Source: Acidobacteriota bacterium
GTDB lineage: Bacteria; Acidobacteriota; Terriglobia; Acidiferrales; UBA7541
NCBI GenBank assembly: GCA_027307115.1
Contig: DAHUXN010000006.1
Coordinates: forward strand, 62,001-126,000
Length of the DNA: 64,000 nt
Reading direction: 5' to 3'
Position 1 is the first letter of the stretch. Every line of letters starts with the position of its first letter. A program made the position numbers and the translations under genes. This document shows positions 1-8,232 of the stretch, one piece after another. The notes beneath the pieces are model-generated. The model searched no databases. It saw only the letters and a program-made list of their open reading frames with translations, and had not been told where the DNA came from.

Positions 1-945
1 ATTGAGACTGAACTCGCGAATCGCGTAGCGATGGGTCGCGGTCTCAAGCCGCCGCGCTTTCGCTGGGTGCCGTTCGACGATGCGCTGCTGCTGCCGCTCG
101 ACGACAGCAAACTGGCCGCCGAAAGTCCCGACCGCAAATTTTTCTATGATCGCGAAAATCTGCTATTGCGGCGCTATTTGCGAACCCTTGACAAGGATCG
201 GTTTCCGGCCACGCTCGGCGATTATCTTTCCCAAGTCGTCACGCCGACTCTGGAAAATCAAAAACAAAATGGCGCTGTCGCGGTGAAGTTTGAAGCTGCC
301 TACCTTCGCTCGTTGGATTTCAAGCGTACCGACGCGACCGCGGCGCAGGAAATTTATGCGCGTTACGTCACGGGCGGCGCGCCCGAAAAGCCCGACTACT
401 ACGGGCTGCAGGATTACATTTTCCATTACATCGCTGCGGAGGCGGGCCGCCTGAGCATGCCCGTTCATATCCACACAGGGTTCGGTTGCGGCGGATATTT
501 CGAACTTAGGGGTGCGGATCCATTGCTCTTGGAAGATGTGTTGAATGATCCCACGCTGCGTGGCACGAAGTTTGTTTTGCTTCATGGAGGCGCGGGGCCG
601 TTCTCGAAATCCGTTGCGGCATTGCTGATGAAGCCGAACGTCTACACGGATTTCTCCGAACAGACCTGGCTTCTCCCCACTCGCCAGTTGAGTAAAACCA
701 TTCGCTACTGGCTCGAATGGTATCCGGAGAAGGTTATGTTCGGGACAGATCTGTCGCCGGGTACGCCAGAAATCGACTGGGAGGAAATTGGGTGGCAAAC
801 GTCGAACTCAGGCCGCGACGCGCTGGCTATCGCTCTCACAGGCATGATGGATGATGGCGAAATCACGCGTGCCCGCGCTCTGGAAATTGCTCGCATGGTT
901 CTGCGCGGCAATGCGCTGAAGCTTTACGGCTGGCCCGATCGGTGA
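1..945 (+). CDS. Amidohydrolase family protein, 5'-truncated by the window edge
   Basis: The frame is open from base 1; the first in-frame ATG is at 31, but the protein clearly begins before the window, so this is a C-terminal fragment of about 314 residues. It resembles the amidohydrolase_2 branch of TIM-barrel metal-dependent hydrolases. A VHIHTGFG segment, a strand ending in LLHGG and a late FGTDLSP motif match the conserved metal-site His and the Asp near the C-terminus. The N-terminal HxH motif would lie upstream and cannot be checked. The substrate is unknown; members include decarboxylases and lactone hydrolases. Its 3' end overlaps the convergent oxidase gene by 22 bp. Confidence 0.8.
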   Translation: METELANRVAMGRGLKPPRFRWVPFDDALLLPLDDSKLAAESPDRKFFYDRENLLLRRYLRTLDKDRFPATLGDYLSQVVTPTLENQKQNGAVAVKFEAAYLRSLDFKRTDATAAQEIYARYVTGGAPEKPDYYGLQDYIFHYIAAEAGRLSMPVHIHTGFGCGGYFELRGADPLLLEDVLNDPTLRGTKFVLLHGGAGPFSKSVAALLMKPNVYTDFSEQTWLLPTRQLSKTIRYWLEWYPEKVMFGTDLSPGTPEIDWEEIGWQTSNSGRDALAIALTGMMDDGEITRARALEIARMVLRGNALKLYGWPDR

Positions 946-2147
946 GCGTGGAGCGAATCGTCCGCGCGTGCGAGAACAGACGCGTTCAACTCGCGGCATG
1001 AAGTGAAACCACTCAGAGCTATCGACAAATCAAAATCGGCAAGCAGATTAAGGACCGCGTCGCGCACCCCGGCTTCGCCAGCCGCCGCGAGCCCCCAAAT
1101 GTAGAGCCGCGCAATCAGCACCGCTCGCGCCCCCAACGCGAGCGCTTTCATGATGTCCGCGCCACGGCGAATGCCACTGTCAAACAACACAGGAACGCTT
1201 CCGTTGACTGCTCGCACCACGCCGGGCAGAGCATCAAGCGCGGCGATCGCACCATCCACTTGACGTCCGCCATGATTCGACACGATCACGCCATCGACGC
1301 CGCGATCGACTGCGCGCGCAGCGTCGTCGCGGTGCAAAATCCCTTTCAGAATAATGGGCAGCTTGGTGTGCTGGCGCAAAAACGCCAGATCTTCCCATGC
1401 CAGGGCATTATTCGTGAAGATGCTGGCCCAGAGGCGCACCGCTTCAGCGGGATCTTTTTCGGGAGACTGCTTCAGCGCGGCACGAAACACGGGGTCCGTG
1501 AAATAATTCGCCAGTCCTTCACAGGAAAAAAATGGAAGATAGCTGCGTTCGAGATCGCGCTCGCGCCATCCGAGCATCGACGTGTCGAGCGTCACCACCA
1601 ACGCCGTGTAGCCGGCGCGCTCCGCACGCTGCAGCATGCTCGCCGTCAGCTCCGGATTCTTGCTCCAGTAGAGTTGAAACCATCGCGGTCCGGCGCCCAT
1701 CGCGTGCGCCACTTCTTCCATCGGCCGCGAAGAGACCGTGCTGATCACAAACGGTAAGCCAAGTTCGGCGGCGGCGCGTCCTGATGCGACTTCCGCTTCG
1801 CTGTGAATAATTCCTTGCACTCCCACCGGACCCAGCACCACGGGAGCGGGCAATTTCGCGCCTAACAATTCCACGCTCAGATCCCGCGCCGAGACGTCGC
1901 GCAGCATTCTCGGCACGATGCGCCAACGATAGAATGCCTCCAGATTCGCGCGCATCGTGTTTTCGCCGCCCGCGCCTCCGGTCACATAGTCATATGCGCG
2001 CGGATCGAGCGCCTCCTTCGCCTTTTGCTCCAACAGCGAAAGAGAGACCGGTATCGACAGTTTCTTCCCGGTCGCGCCATGCTGATAAACCTCCAGCTCG
2101 CGTTCCAAGCCGAAATTTCTCGGCGGGTTGGTTTTCTTTGGCTCCAT
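924..2147 (-). CDS. FMN-dependent 2-hydroxyacid oxidase/dehydrogenase
   Basis: A 407-residue member of the lactate oxidase, glycolate oxidase and mandelate dehydrogenase family, which oxidises L-2-hydroxyacids to 2-oxoacids using FMN. The family active-site signature SNHGGRQVD spans residues 290-298, with the base His292 and substrate-binding Arg295. Lys268 and the phosphate-binding segment around FDSGIRRGAD (322-331) are also present. The usual GRPxxWG stretch reads ARLYIWG here. No signal peptide is seen, so it is probably cytoplasmic or peripheral. Substrate cannot be read from sequence. It is convergent with the amidohydrolase gene. No strong ribosome binding site precedes the ATG, so the start is moderately certain. 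Confidence 0.88.
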   Translation of the reverse strand: MEPKKTNPPRNFGLERELEVYQHGATGKKLSIPVSLSLLEQKAKEALDPRAYDYVTGGAGGENTMRANLEAFYRWRIVPRMLRDVSARDLSVELLGAKLPAPVVLGPVGVQGIIHSEAEVASGRAAAELGLPFVISTVSSRPMEEVAHAMGAGPRWFQLYWSKNPELTASMLQRAERAGYTALVVTLDTSMLGWRERDLERSYLPFFSCEGLANYFTDPVFRAALKQSPEKDPAEAVRLWASIFTNNALAWEDLAFLRQHTKLPIILKGILHRDDAARAVDRGVDGVIVSNHGGRQVDGAIAALDALPGVVRAVNGSVPVLFDSGIRRGADIMKALALGARAVLIARLYIWGLAAAGEAGVRDAVLNLLADFDLSIALSGFTSCRELNASVLARADDSLHAHRSGQP

Positions 2148-2236
2148 TGTGCGCGGGAATTATACACTTAGACACCTAAACGGCTCCGAAACTCATCTAA
2201 CAGTATGTAAAAAGCGCGCCTTCCCCGGAGCTGAAC

Positions 2237-3193
2237 ATGAAGGGAATCCAATTCAAATTCACGGCCATCGTTTTTCTCGTTGCGGGTACTCTCTGCATCG
2301 CCGCGCCCAACTTTGCACAGAACGTTAAGCTTTCTTCACCCGATCTTGTTCAGGTGACTGTCACGGCGGCGGGCCGTTCCGGCGCAGCGCCGCCTGCTCT
2401 CGAGCGCATCGACGTCTCCGTGCATCAGGACAGCCAGCCGCGTCCGGTCATCGACTTAGTTCCAGCGAACAGCCCGAAGGCTTCGCTCGACTTCGTGATC
2501 CTCGTCGACGACAGCCTGAACACACGACTTGGCACGCAATTTCGCGACATCAAGGATTTCATTCATTCGCTGCCGGAAGGTTCCCGCATTGCCGTTGCCT
2601 ATGCCGCGAACGGCACAGCCACCATGCAACAAGATTTCACCACGGATCGCGCCGCGGCGGAGAAAGCCATCCGTTTGCCAAACGGGCAGTTCCAAGGCTC
2701 CAGCGGAATCTATTTCGCCGTGAGCGACCTGATCAAGAAATGGCCAGAGGGTGCGGCCCGGCGCGAGGTCTTGTTGATCAGCGATGGCATCGATTTCACT
2801 TATGGGGTCGACGACACAGTGCCTGGTTTAAATCCCGCTCTTGAACAGGCCATCGAGGCGGCGCAGCGGAACAACGTCACGATCTACAGCCTTTTTGCGA
2901 GCGGCGCGGGAATCTTCGCTCGCAATCAGTTCCTGATCTTGAATGGCCAGGGCTGCCTCGGCAAATTGACTCTCGATACTGGCGGCGATTCGTTCTTCCT
3001 CGGATTTCAAACGCCGGTGGCCTTCCGTCCATTTTTGCAGCAGCTGACCGGATTGCTCGGCCGGCAATATCTGCTCACGTTCCGTGCGACTCTTCCGCCA
3101 AAGGCTGGTTTTCACGAGTTGAAAGTCAGCACGGAAATGTCCGGCGTTGAACTGATGGCGCCATCGCGCATTTATCTTCCCGTGCGCCCGTAA
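2237..3193 (+). CDS. Secreted VWA-like domain protein (acidobacterial type)
   Basis: A 318-residue protein with an N-terminal signal peptide (hydrophobic residues about 8-23, probable cleavage after AAPNFAQ). A von Willebrand factor A-like domain fills the rest, of the kind abundant in Acidobacteriota (TIGR03436-like). The metal-ion-dependent adhesion motif DxSxS is DDSLN at residues 91-95, so its last Ser is replaced by Asn. A GGAG sequence 7-8 bases before the ATG supports the start. The exact role is unknown; such proteins are thought to mediate protein or metal contacts in the envelope. A second gene of this type lies near 28 kb. Confidence 0.8.
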   Translation: MKGIQFKFTAIVFLVAGTLCIAAPNFAQNVKLSSPDLVQVTVTAAGRSGAAPPALERIDVSVHQDSQPRPVIDLVPANSPKASLDFVILVDDSLNTRLGTQFRDIKDFIHSLPEGSRIAVAYAANGTATMQQDFTTDRAAAEKAIRLPNGQFQGSSGIYFAVSDLIKKWPEGAARREVLLISDGIDFTYGVDDTVPGLNPALEQAIEAAQRNNVTIYSLFASGAGIFARNQFLILNGQGCLGKLTLDTGGDSFFLGFQTPVAFRPFLQQLTGLLGRQYLLTFRATLPPKAGFHELKVSTEMSGVELMAPSRIYLPVRP

Positions 3194-3233
3194 AACTGCG
3201 GCGCGAAAAACCGGTGGCGCAATTCCTCCTTCT

Positions 3234-4253
3234 TCACGAACCGTGTGGATGCCTGTCCAGCGCCGCGAGATTCGGATATTTCGCGTCCGGCAGCCAGAAG
3301 TGAAAAAAAATCCAGCACAGAATTAGAATCGCAAATACCAGAAGGCTGCCTTCCGGGCCTACCGATCCTCCCGTCAATAACTTCGAGCCGTGAAAGCTCG
3401 GATTGAGCATATGGCCAGGCGTCACCTGCCCGCTATCTGGCACTCCATAAAAAAAGCTCTCGGCCCAATCCCACGCCGCGTGAAATCCGATGGGCATCCA
3501 CAAATCACCCGTGCGTCGCAGAATGAAGCAGAAGAGAAAGCCAGCCGATCCTGCTGACAGCGCGCCCAGCCAGTCCTCGCCGCCATTTCCCAGGTGCAGT
3601 GCGCCAAAGGCTATCGAAAGCAAAATGGCCGCCGGCCAGAAGCCGACGCCCGTGGTCAGCGTAAACAGGGGATAGCCGCGTATCAAAAATTCTTCGGTAA
3701 ATCCGACTAGTATGAATGCGGCGCCCCAGAGCGCCGCATATTTTGCGAGCGAACCGCCGTGAAGAGCGAGTGTCCCGAAACTAAAAACATGCAATGCACG
3801 GAGCATCCCCAGCAGGATCGTCATTGCCATGAATCCAACGATCGCGCCTTGCCAGAATCCTTTCTGGAAGGCCTTGCGTCCGGGCAGTCCATAATCGCCG
3901 ATCGTGCGGCCCTCGATTTTCGTCATGATCCAACTAGCAATCAAAAGCAGGATGAACAGGGCTCCGTCTCCAGCCAGTGCTCCCGTCACCGAAAGCCCTT
4001 GCTGGGGCGGCCGGCCATGCGAGAGAAGGATTGCACCGTAACGCAAGCCTTCGATGAATATCGCCAAGATCGCCGCGAAAATCAGAAGCCGCCAACCCGC
4101 ACGCAGGCCATTCGGTCCGAAGAAGATCTCATTCATCGCGGATTTCGAATGCGGCGGAAAAGGTGGCGGTGCGCCACCGCTGGAAGGAATTCCCGGTGGC
4201 GTGATGGTGCTGTTGAATAAGGCCGTGGCAGAACCGTACCGGGGCTGGGGCAT
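3234..4253 (-). CDS. CPBP family intramembrane metalloprotease
   Basis: A 339-residue polytopic membrane protein with a glutamate-type CPBP (Abi/Rce1-like) core. The first motif EExxxR is E187-E188...R192; the second and third motif histidines are at about H220 (FGALHLGN) and H258 (GFHAAWDW). About eight hydrophobic segments are visible. The first 40 residues are Pro/Ser-rich and may be cytosolic, or translation may start at Met40. An AAGGAG sequence 11 bases before the chosen ATG favours the long form. Family members cleave CaaX-like or peptide substrates within membranes; the substrate here is unknown. Confidence 0.85.
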   Translation of the reverse strand: MPQPRYGSATALFNSTITPPGIPSSGGAPPPFPPHSKSAMNEIFFGPNGLRAGWRLLIFAAILAIFIEGLRYGAILLSHGRPPQQGLSVTGALAGDGALFILLLIASWIMTKIEGRTIGDYGLPGRKAFQKGFWQGAIVGFMAMTILLGMLRALHVFSFGTLALHGGSLAKYAALWGAAFILVGFTEEFLIRGYPLFTLTTGVGFWPAAILLSIAFGALHLGNGGEDWLGALSAGSAGFLFCFILRRTGDLWMPIGFHAAWDWAESFFYGVPDSGQVTPGHMLNPSFHGSKLLTGGSVGPEGSLLVFAILILCWIFFHFWLPDAKYPNLAALDRHPHGS

Positions 4254-4417
4254 CTGTTCTCTTCTCCTTGCTGTAAGCCTTAGAAACGCGCGCCTGCGAA
4301 TGAATGTTCCGGGACTAAAATAGCATCAAACGAGGCGCGCGCCATCTCAAACGTTGACGAAGTGCCTTGCCTGTCGCAGGCAAATCATTGCTGTGAAAAT
4401 GAGCGGGCGCGCTCCGC

Positions 4418-4971
4418 TCAGCGCGGGCGTGTAGTAAGGCCGGCTTGCTTCCAGAGCTTCTCCCAGTGCCAAACGCCGGGAGTTTTGTCGAGGATGCGGC
4501 AGCCTAGCTGGTGAGCCAGCATCAAAATCTGGCCGCGATGATGCGCCTCGTGCGAGAACATGTAAGCAAACATCGTGCCTCCGGCCGGCCACGTCTGCGT
4601 CCAACTGCCGCGAGAGAACTTCTTAACGCGGCGATGCGGAGCGGCCGAGAGAGCATCGGACAACATGCAGCAGGCATTGCGCGGCGCTTCTCCTGTGCGC
4701 GGAGGCAGCCTGCTTCATGGTGCAGCGGTCGGGATCCAGTGGCGGCGGACTTTTCAGATGCGGCGCGGAGTTCCTCAGCCACACAAGACGGGTGTTGTGC
4801 AGATGCGCGAAGATGGCTGCAATTGTCCGGCCACTACCTTTTTGACCCAGCGGTTGGGCACGCCACGCACGAGGATTGAGATCTGAGAGGATGAGTTGGT
4901 TCATTGCTTGCGTACGTTTCGAGCAGGCTGTCGCGAATCTCGGCAAGCGTCGCGTGGGATTGAAGCGTCAC
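4418..4971 (-). pseudogene. DinB/YfiT-like protein, broken by two frameshifts
   Basis: Three reading-frame pieces join into one DinB-fold protein (four-helix bundle, possible metal-dependent transferase). The first piece begins at a GTG at 4971 and reads LAEIRDSLLETYASNE. The frame then shifts at about 4905 into MNQLILSDLNPRAWRA and through FAHLHNTRLVWLR. A second shift at about 4665 (next to a repeated tgc) enters AAPHRRVKKFSRGSW and FSHEAHHRGQILML, the last containing the conserved His-rich helix. Two independent shifts suggest a decayed gene, or two sequencing errors. All three metal-ligand helices remain recognisable, so decay would be recent. Confidence 0.7.
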
Positions 4972-4986
4972 GGAAGTCCCGCCAAT

Positions 4987-5352
4987 TTATTTACTACTGC
5001 AGCTGGCGACCCACGCATCGAGAATGCGCTGTTGGTCGGGCGCGACGTCCTCAAATACGATGCCCATCCCGAATTCCGCATGCACGTGCAGCACCCGCCC
5101 CGCCGATTCAAACACTTTCCCATCCTTGCTAAGGCGCACGCGAATCGCGGTGTCTTCGGCGAAGGGATTTAGCGCACCTGTGTAACAACCCGTCGAACTC
5201 AGTTGCGTTGTTTGCGCGGCCATGCGGTCGCCTGTCTTGATTTCCACCAATTCCGCTAGCGCAACAAATGGAAAACGATGGGCAATCCGGCGATTCATGC
5301 CGGATTCATCTTGCCGTGGATTGTCGGATGAGGAGTTCGGTCGATCAACCAT
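4987..5352 (-). CDS. Single-domain PilZ protein
   Basis: A 121-residue protein whose core is a PilZ domain, the small beta-barrel that binds cyclic di-GMP. The first ligand motif RxxxR is present in NRRIAHR near residue 21. The second, usually (D/N)xSxxG, reads TQLSSTG, lacking the acidic or amide residue, so binding may be weak. I chose the ATG at 5352 because AGAGGCGG lies 8 bases before it; a TTG 39 bases further upstream is possible. There is no fused effector domain. It stands immediately upstream of the DinB remnant on the same strand. Output is unknown. Confidence 0.78.
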   Translation of the reverse strand: MVDRPNSSSDNPRQDESGMNRRIAHRFPFVALAELVEIKTGDRMAAQTTQLSSTGCYTGALNPFAEDTAIRVRLSKDGKVFESAGRVLHVHAEFGMGIVFEDVAPDQQRILDAWVASCSSK

Positions 5353-5699
5353 TTTCCCGCCTCTTAATCTTGCCTGTCGCTTGGTCCACAATAAACTTGC
5401 TGCCCGTTTTGGGCAATAGGACTATGACAAAAACCATGTCGTTAGCTGGGTGCGAGCCGTGTGCAGAGTTTTCCCTCGAGACCGGGATAAAGCACGCTCC
5501 GCGGGCGCAGCCATTTTGGATGTTGACCGAATGGGGGCAAGTTCGAGAGACTACTGCTTTGTGGTACCGAGTACAATTTATAGGGCGGCTTGTCTGTCAG
5601 CGAATTGTATGCGTGGCCACAACGCAGTCTGTCAGGTGCAAGAGATCTCTTGAGAGCAGCCAGCAATAGCATGATCACTATGGGAACCGAGGATTAACA
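5353..5699. other. Intergenic region without a supported gene
   Basis: This stretch holds the leaders of the minus-strand PilZ gene and the plus-strand aminotransferase gene. A 78-codon minus-strand frame exists but has no recognisable domain or convincing ribosome binding site. I see no clear promoter, terminator or structured RNA. Confidence 0.5.
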
Positions 5700-6908
5700 A
5701 TGAACTCGCCGATTGGTGAACTGCTTCCCCCGACACGATTGATGCTGACGCCGGGGCCTTCGTGCATAGACCCGCGCGTCTATCGCGCGATGTCAACGCC
5801 GATTGTCGGCCATCTCGATCCGTGGTTTTTGCAAATGATGGGCGACGTACAGATTCTTCTCCGCCAAGTTTTCCAAACGCAGAACCGCCTCACGTTTCCC
5901 ATTTCCGCGTCAGGCTCAGGCGGGATTGAGGCAGCTGTGCTGAATCCGCTCGAAGCGGGCGACGAAGGGATCATCTGCGTCAACGGTGTATTCAGCGAGC
6001 GTATGGCGATTATTGCGGAGCGCACACCGGCGAAGATTATTCGCGTCGAAGCGCCCTATGGAAAGCCTTGTGACCCAGACGATGTGCGGCGCGCAGGTAA
6101 AGGCAAGAAAATCAAGATTCTTGGCGTCACGCACGGCGAGAGTTCCACATCCGTGGTGACGAATCTTGACCACATGCGCAAAGTCGCCGACGAACTGGGC
6201 GCTCTGCTTGTGGTCGACACCGTCTCGACGCTCGCGGGCATGCCTATCGATGTGGACAAAACGAACATCGATATTTGCTTCAGCGGCTCGCAGAAAGCGT
6301 TGAGCGCGCCTCCGGGAATGTCTCCCATCACCGTGAATGCGCGGACGGAAGAGGTGCTGCGCGCGCGAAAAACTCCCGTGCAGAGTTGGTATTTCGATTT
6401 GACCACGACCATGAATTATTGGGGCAAGGAACGCACCTATCATCACACCGCGCCCATTTCGCTGGTCTTCGCGTTACGCGAAGCTCTGCGGATCGTGCTG
6501 GAAGAAGGATTGCCCGCGCGCTGGGAACGTCACAAGGAGAATCGCGACGCGCTCGTGGCTGGACTCGAGGCCATGGGCTTGGAGATGTTCGTTGAAAATC
6601 CAAAAGACCGCCAGGTCACAGTGACGGGTATCAAGGTGCCGCAGGGAATTGACGATGGGAAAGTGCGCGGGCAATTACTGGACGAATTCAATATCGAAAT
6701 CGGCGGCGGATTTGGGCCGATCAAGGGCAAATTGTGGCGCGTTGGATTGATGGGCTACGGATGCCAGAAAAATAATGTGCTTGTGTTCCTGGCCGCGCTC
6801 GAAAAGTGCTTGCTCGATCAGGGCTTCCGTCTCCCCTCCGGCGCAGGTGTGGGCGCGGCGATCCGCAGCTACTCGGAAACACATGCGGCGATGGCGGGCC
6901 ACAAGTAG
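5700..6908 (+). CDS. Class V PLP aminotransferase, alanine--glyoxylate / serine--pyruvate type
   Basis: A 402-residue fold-type I aminotransferase. The N-terminus has the family hallmark LTPGPSCIDPRVYRAM. The PLP-binding Lys is probably K199 in SGSQKALSAPPG, and VVDTVSTLAG carries the cofactor-contacting Asp. GFGPIKGKLWRVGLMG near the C-terminus contains the substrate carboxylate-binding Arg. It would interconvert glyoxylate and glycine using alanine or serine, linking photorespiratory-type, serine and one-carbon metabolism. GAGG 7 bases before the ATG supports the start. The next gene begins 25 bp downstream, so co-transcription is likely. Confidence 0.88.
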   Translation: MNSPIGELLPPTRLMLTPGPSCIDPRVYRAMSTPIVGHLDPWFLQMMGDVQILLRQVFQTQNRLTFPISASGSGGIEAAVLNPLEAGDEGIICVNGVFSERMAIIAERTPAKIIRVEAPYGKPCDPDDVRRAGKGKKIKILGVTHGESSTSVVTNLDHMRKVADELGALLVVDTVSTLAGMPIDVDKTNIDICFSGSQKALSAPPGMSPITVNARTEEVLRARKTPVQSWYFDLTTTMNYWGKERTYHHTAPISLVFALREALRIVLEEGLPARWERHKENRDALVAGLEAMGLEMFVENPKDRQVTVTGIKVPQGIDDGKVRGQLLDEFNIEIGGGFGPIKGKLWRVGLMGYGCQKNNVLVFLAALEKCLLDQGFRLPSGAGVGAAIRSYSETHAAMAGHK

Positions 6909-6933
6909 TGAGAGAATTTTTTACTCCGGGCGG

Positions 6934-7323
6934 ATGACAACGATGAGCGCAACAACAGTAACGCGGATTCCGAATCAAGGGGCGATGAGCGATTTCGTCA
7001 GGCCCTTTGAAGTGGCTTCAAAGATGACCGACGTTGTTTATCGATGCCGGTTCTCGCACTGCTGGAACGGCATAGCGACGCGCCACGCGGATACCATTGA
7101 CTGCAAATTTTATGTTGATGGCAAGGGCGTCGTGCTGGGATTGGCACACACCGCGTTTATGGAATTTCAGAATCGAGCGAAACGGTATTTGACCGACCGG
7201 GAGGCAAGCTTCATCGCCGCGGAATATTTACGCGAGCGCCTCGAACAGGAGGACGAACACGAGTTGTACGACGTCTCGGACCAAGACGTCCTGCGCATCA
7301 TCGAAAGACTGCGAATCCGGTAA
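6934..7323 (+). CDS. Conserved-looking protein of unknown function
   Basis: I do not recognise this 129-residue protein. It begins 25 bp after the aminotransferase stop and reads in a different frame. There is no signal peptide or membrane segment. The middle has three Cys within 30 residues (YRCRFSHCWNG and DTIDCKFY) followed by the mixed segment FYVDGKGVVLGLAH. The C-terminal half is strongly helical and charged (about residues 75-125). A second ATG nine bases downstream could be the true start. A role linked to the aminotransferase is inferred only from position. Confidence 0.55.
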   Translation: MTTMSATTVTRIPNQGAMSDFVRPFEVASKMTDVVYRCRFSHCWNGIATRHADTIDCKFYVDGKGVVLGLAHTAFMEFQNRAKRYLTDREASFIAAEYLRERLEQEDEHELYDVSDQDVLRIIERLRIR

Positions 7324-7349
7324 GCCTCAGTCGCCAGGGGTTGTGAATT

Positions 7350-8117
7350 CTAGTGGCCTTCGAAAGTTAGGTCGGCGGTTGCCGTTTCGCCCGGCCGCAC
7401 AACCACCTTCTGCTCCTGCGTTCCAAACGTTGCAGTCCAAACCTCAAGGGTATATTCGCCCGGCGGAACATTCTTCAAGACGAAACTCCCGTCGCTGCCC
7501 GTGACCGCGTAGAACGGATTACTCACCACCCCGATGTATGCTTTCATCCACGGATGCTCGTTACAATGCACGGGGACCATGATTTCGGGATGGGTGAACT
7601 TCCGAATCACGGATGGCGAACCCGGTTGCTGCGTAACATTCCATTCATGGTTGACTTTTGCGACAACGTGGATGTTGTGCGTGGTGGGATCAAGCGTCAA
7701 AACCTGAAGCGGTTGGTCGACCATGATGCCCAGAACGTGCGGCTCGTACATGCAGCCACTCTGGGTCAGATCCACCGAGTTGCGCGGAGCCGGCCCCGCA
7801 AGATTGACGCCGTGCTCGATGTAAACGAACGCGTTGGGCAACGTCCCGTTGCTGTTCACCGCACCGTCCTGGGCGTATACGGTCGCCGAATGCTCTGACA
7901 CGCAGACCGGATCTTTTCCCATATCGAGCGGCAGCAGCTTCGGTTTGGTTCCCTTGAAATAAATTTTGCCAGCGATCTCCCCTGTGCCGCTTGCAGATTT
8001 TCCAGCATGCGGAGGAGAGGCTTTCGCAACGCCGCCCGACATTGCTGATCCGAGTCCAAGAAATACCACCAGGAGCACAGCACGCACACTAGTCGATCTT
8101 TTCATGTTTCTAGACAT
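7350..8117 (-). CDS. Secreted cupredoxin-like protein with C-terminal carboxypeptidase-regulatory domain (second copy)
   Basis: A 255-residue exported protein (signal peptide about 5-33). The N-terminal two thirds resemble a cupredoxin-like fold: GCMYEPHVLG (Cys122, His127), then TTHNIHVV (His147, His150), then VHCNEHPWM with Cys185, His188 and Met191, an arrangement like a type-1 copper ligand loop. The last 60 residues form an Ig-like carboxypeptidase-regulatory or CNA-B-like domain (DGSFVLKNVPPGEYTLEVW). It is a paralogue of the product of 9661-10422, with the C/H/M triad at identical residue numbers. AGGCAGG precedes the chosen ATG; an ATG 27 bases upstream is possible. Copper binding is inferred. 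It lies last in the unit with the cytochrome-porin gene. Confidence 0.75.
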   Translation of the reverse strand: MSRNMKRSTSVRAVLLVVFLGLGSAMSGGVAKASPPHAGKSASGTGEIAGKIYFKGTKPKLLPLDMGKDPVCVSEHSATVYAQDGAVNSNGTLPNAFVYIEHGVNLAGPAPRNSVDLTQSGCMYEPHVLGIMVDQPLQVLTLDPTTHNIHVVAKVNHEWNVTQQPGSPSVIRKFTHPEIMVPVHCNEHPWMKAYIGVVSNPFYAVTGSDGSFVLKNVPPGEYTLEVWTATFGTQEQKVVVRPGETATADLTFEGH

Positions 8118-8232
8118 TGTTTTTGCAACCTGCCTTTCTTTCATTCGGCAACTCGTGAGCTTCCGCGTCTCTCTGCCCGCGGTTGCGAGACGTCCATCGT
8201 ACCGGCATGCTGTGAATCGACAGATTTTTCGG

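Noticed and set aside
163-798. Long minus-strand frame opposite the amidohydrolase gene
   Set aside because: It lies wholly inside a recognised coding region, has no domain and shows the composition expected of an antisense shadow in high-GC DNA.
5442-5678. 78-codon minus-strand frame in the intergenic region
   Set aside because: No ribosome site, no recognisable domain and no neighbour support.
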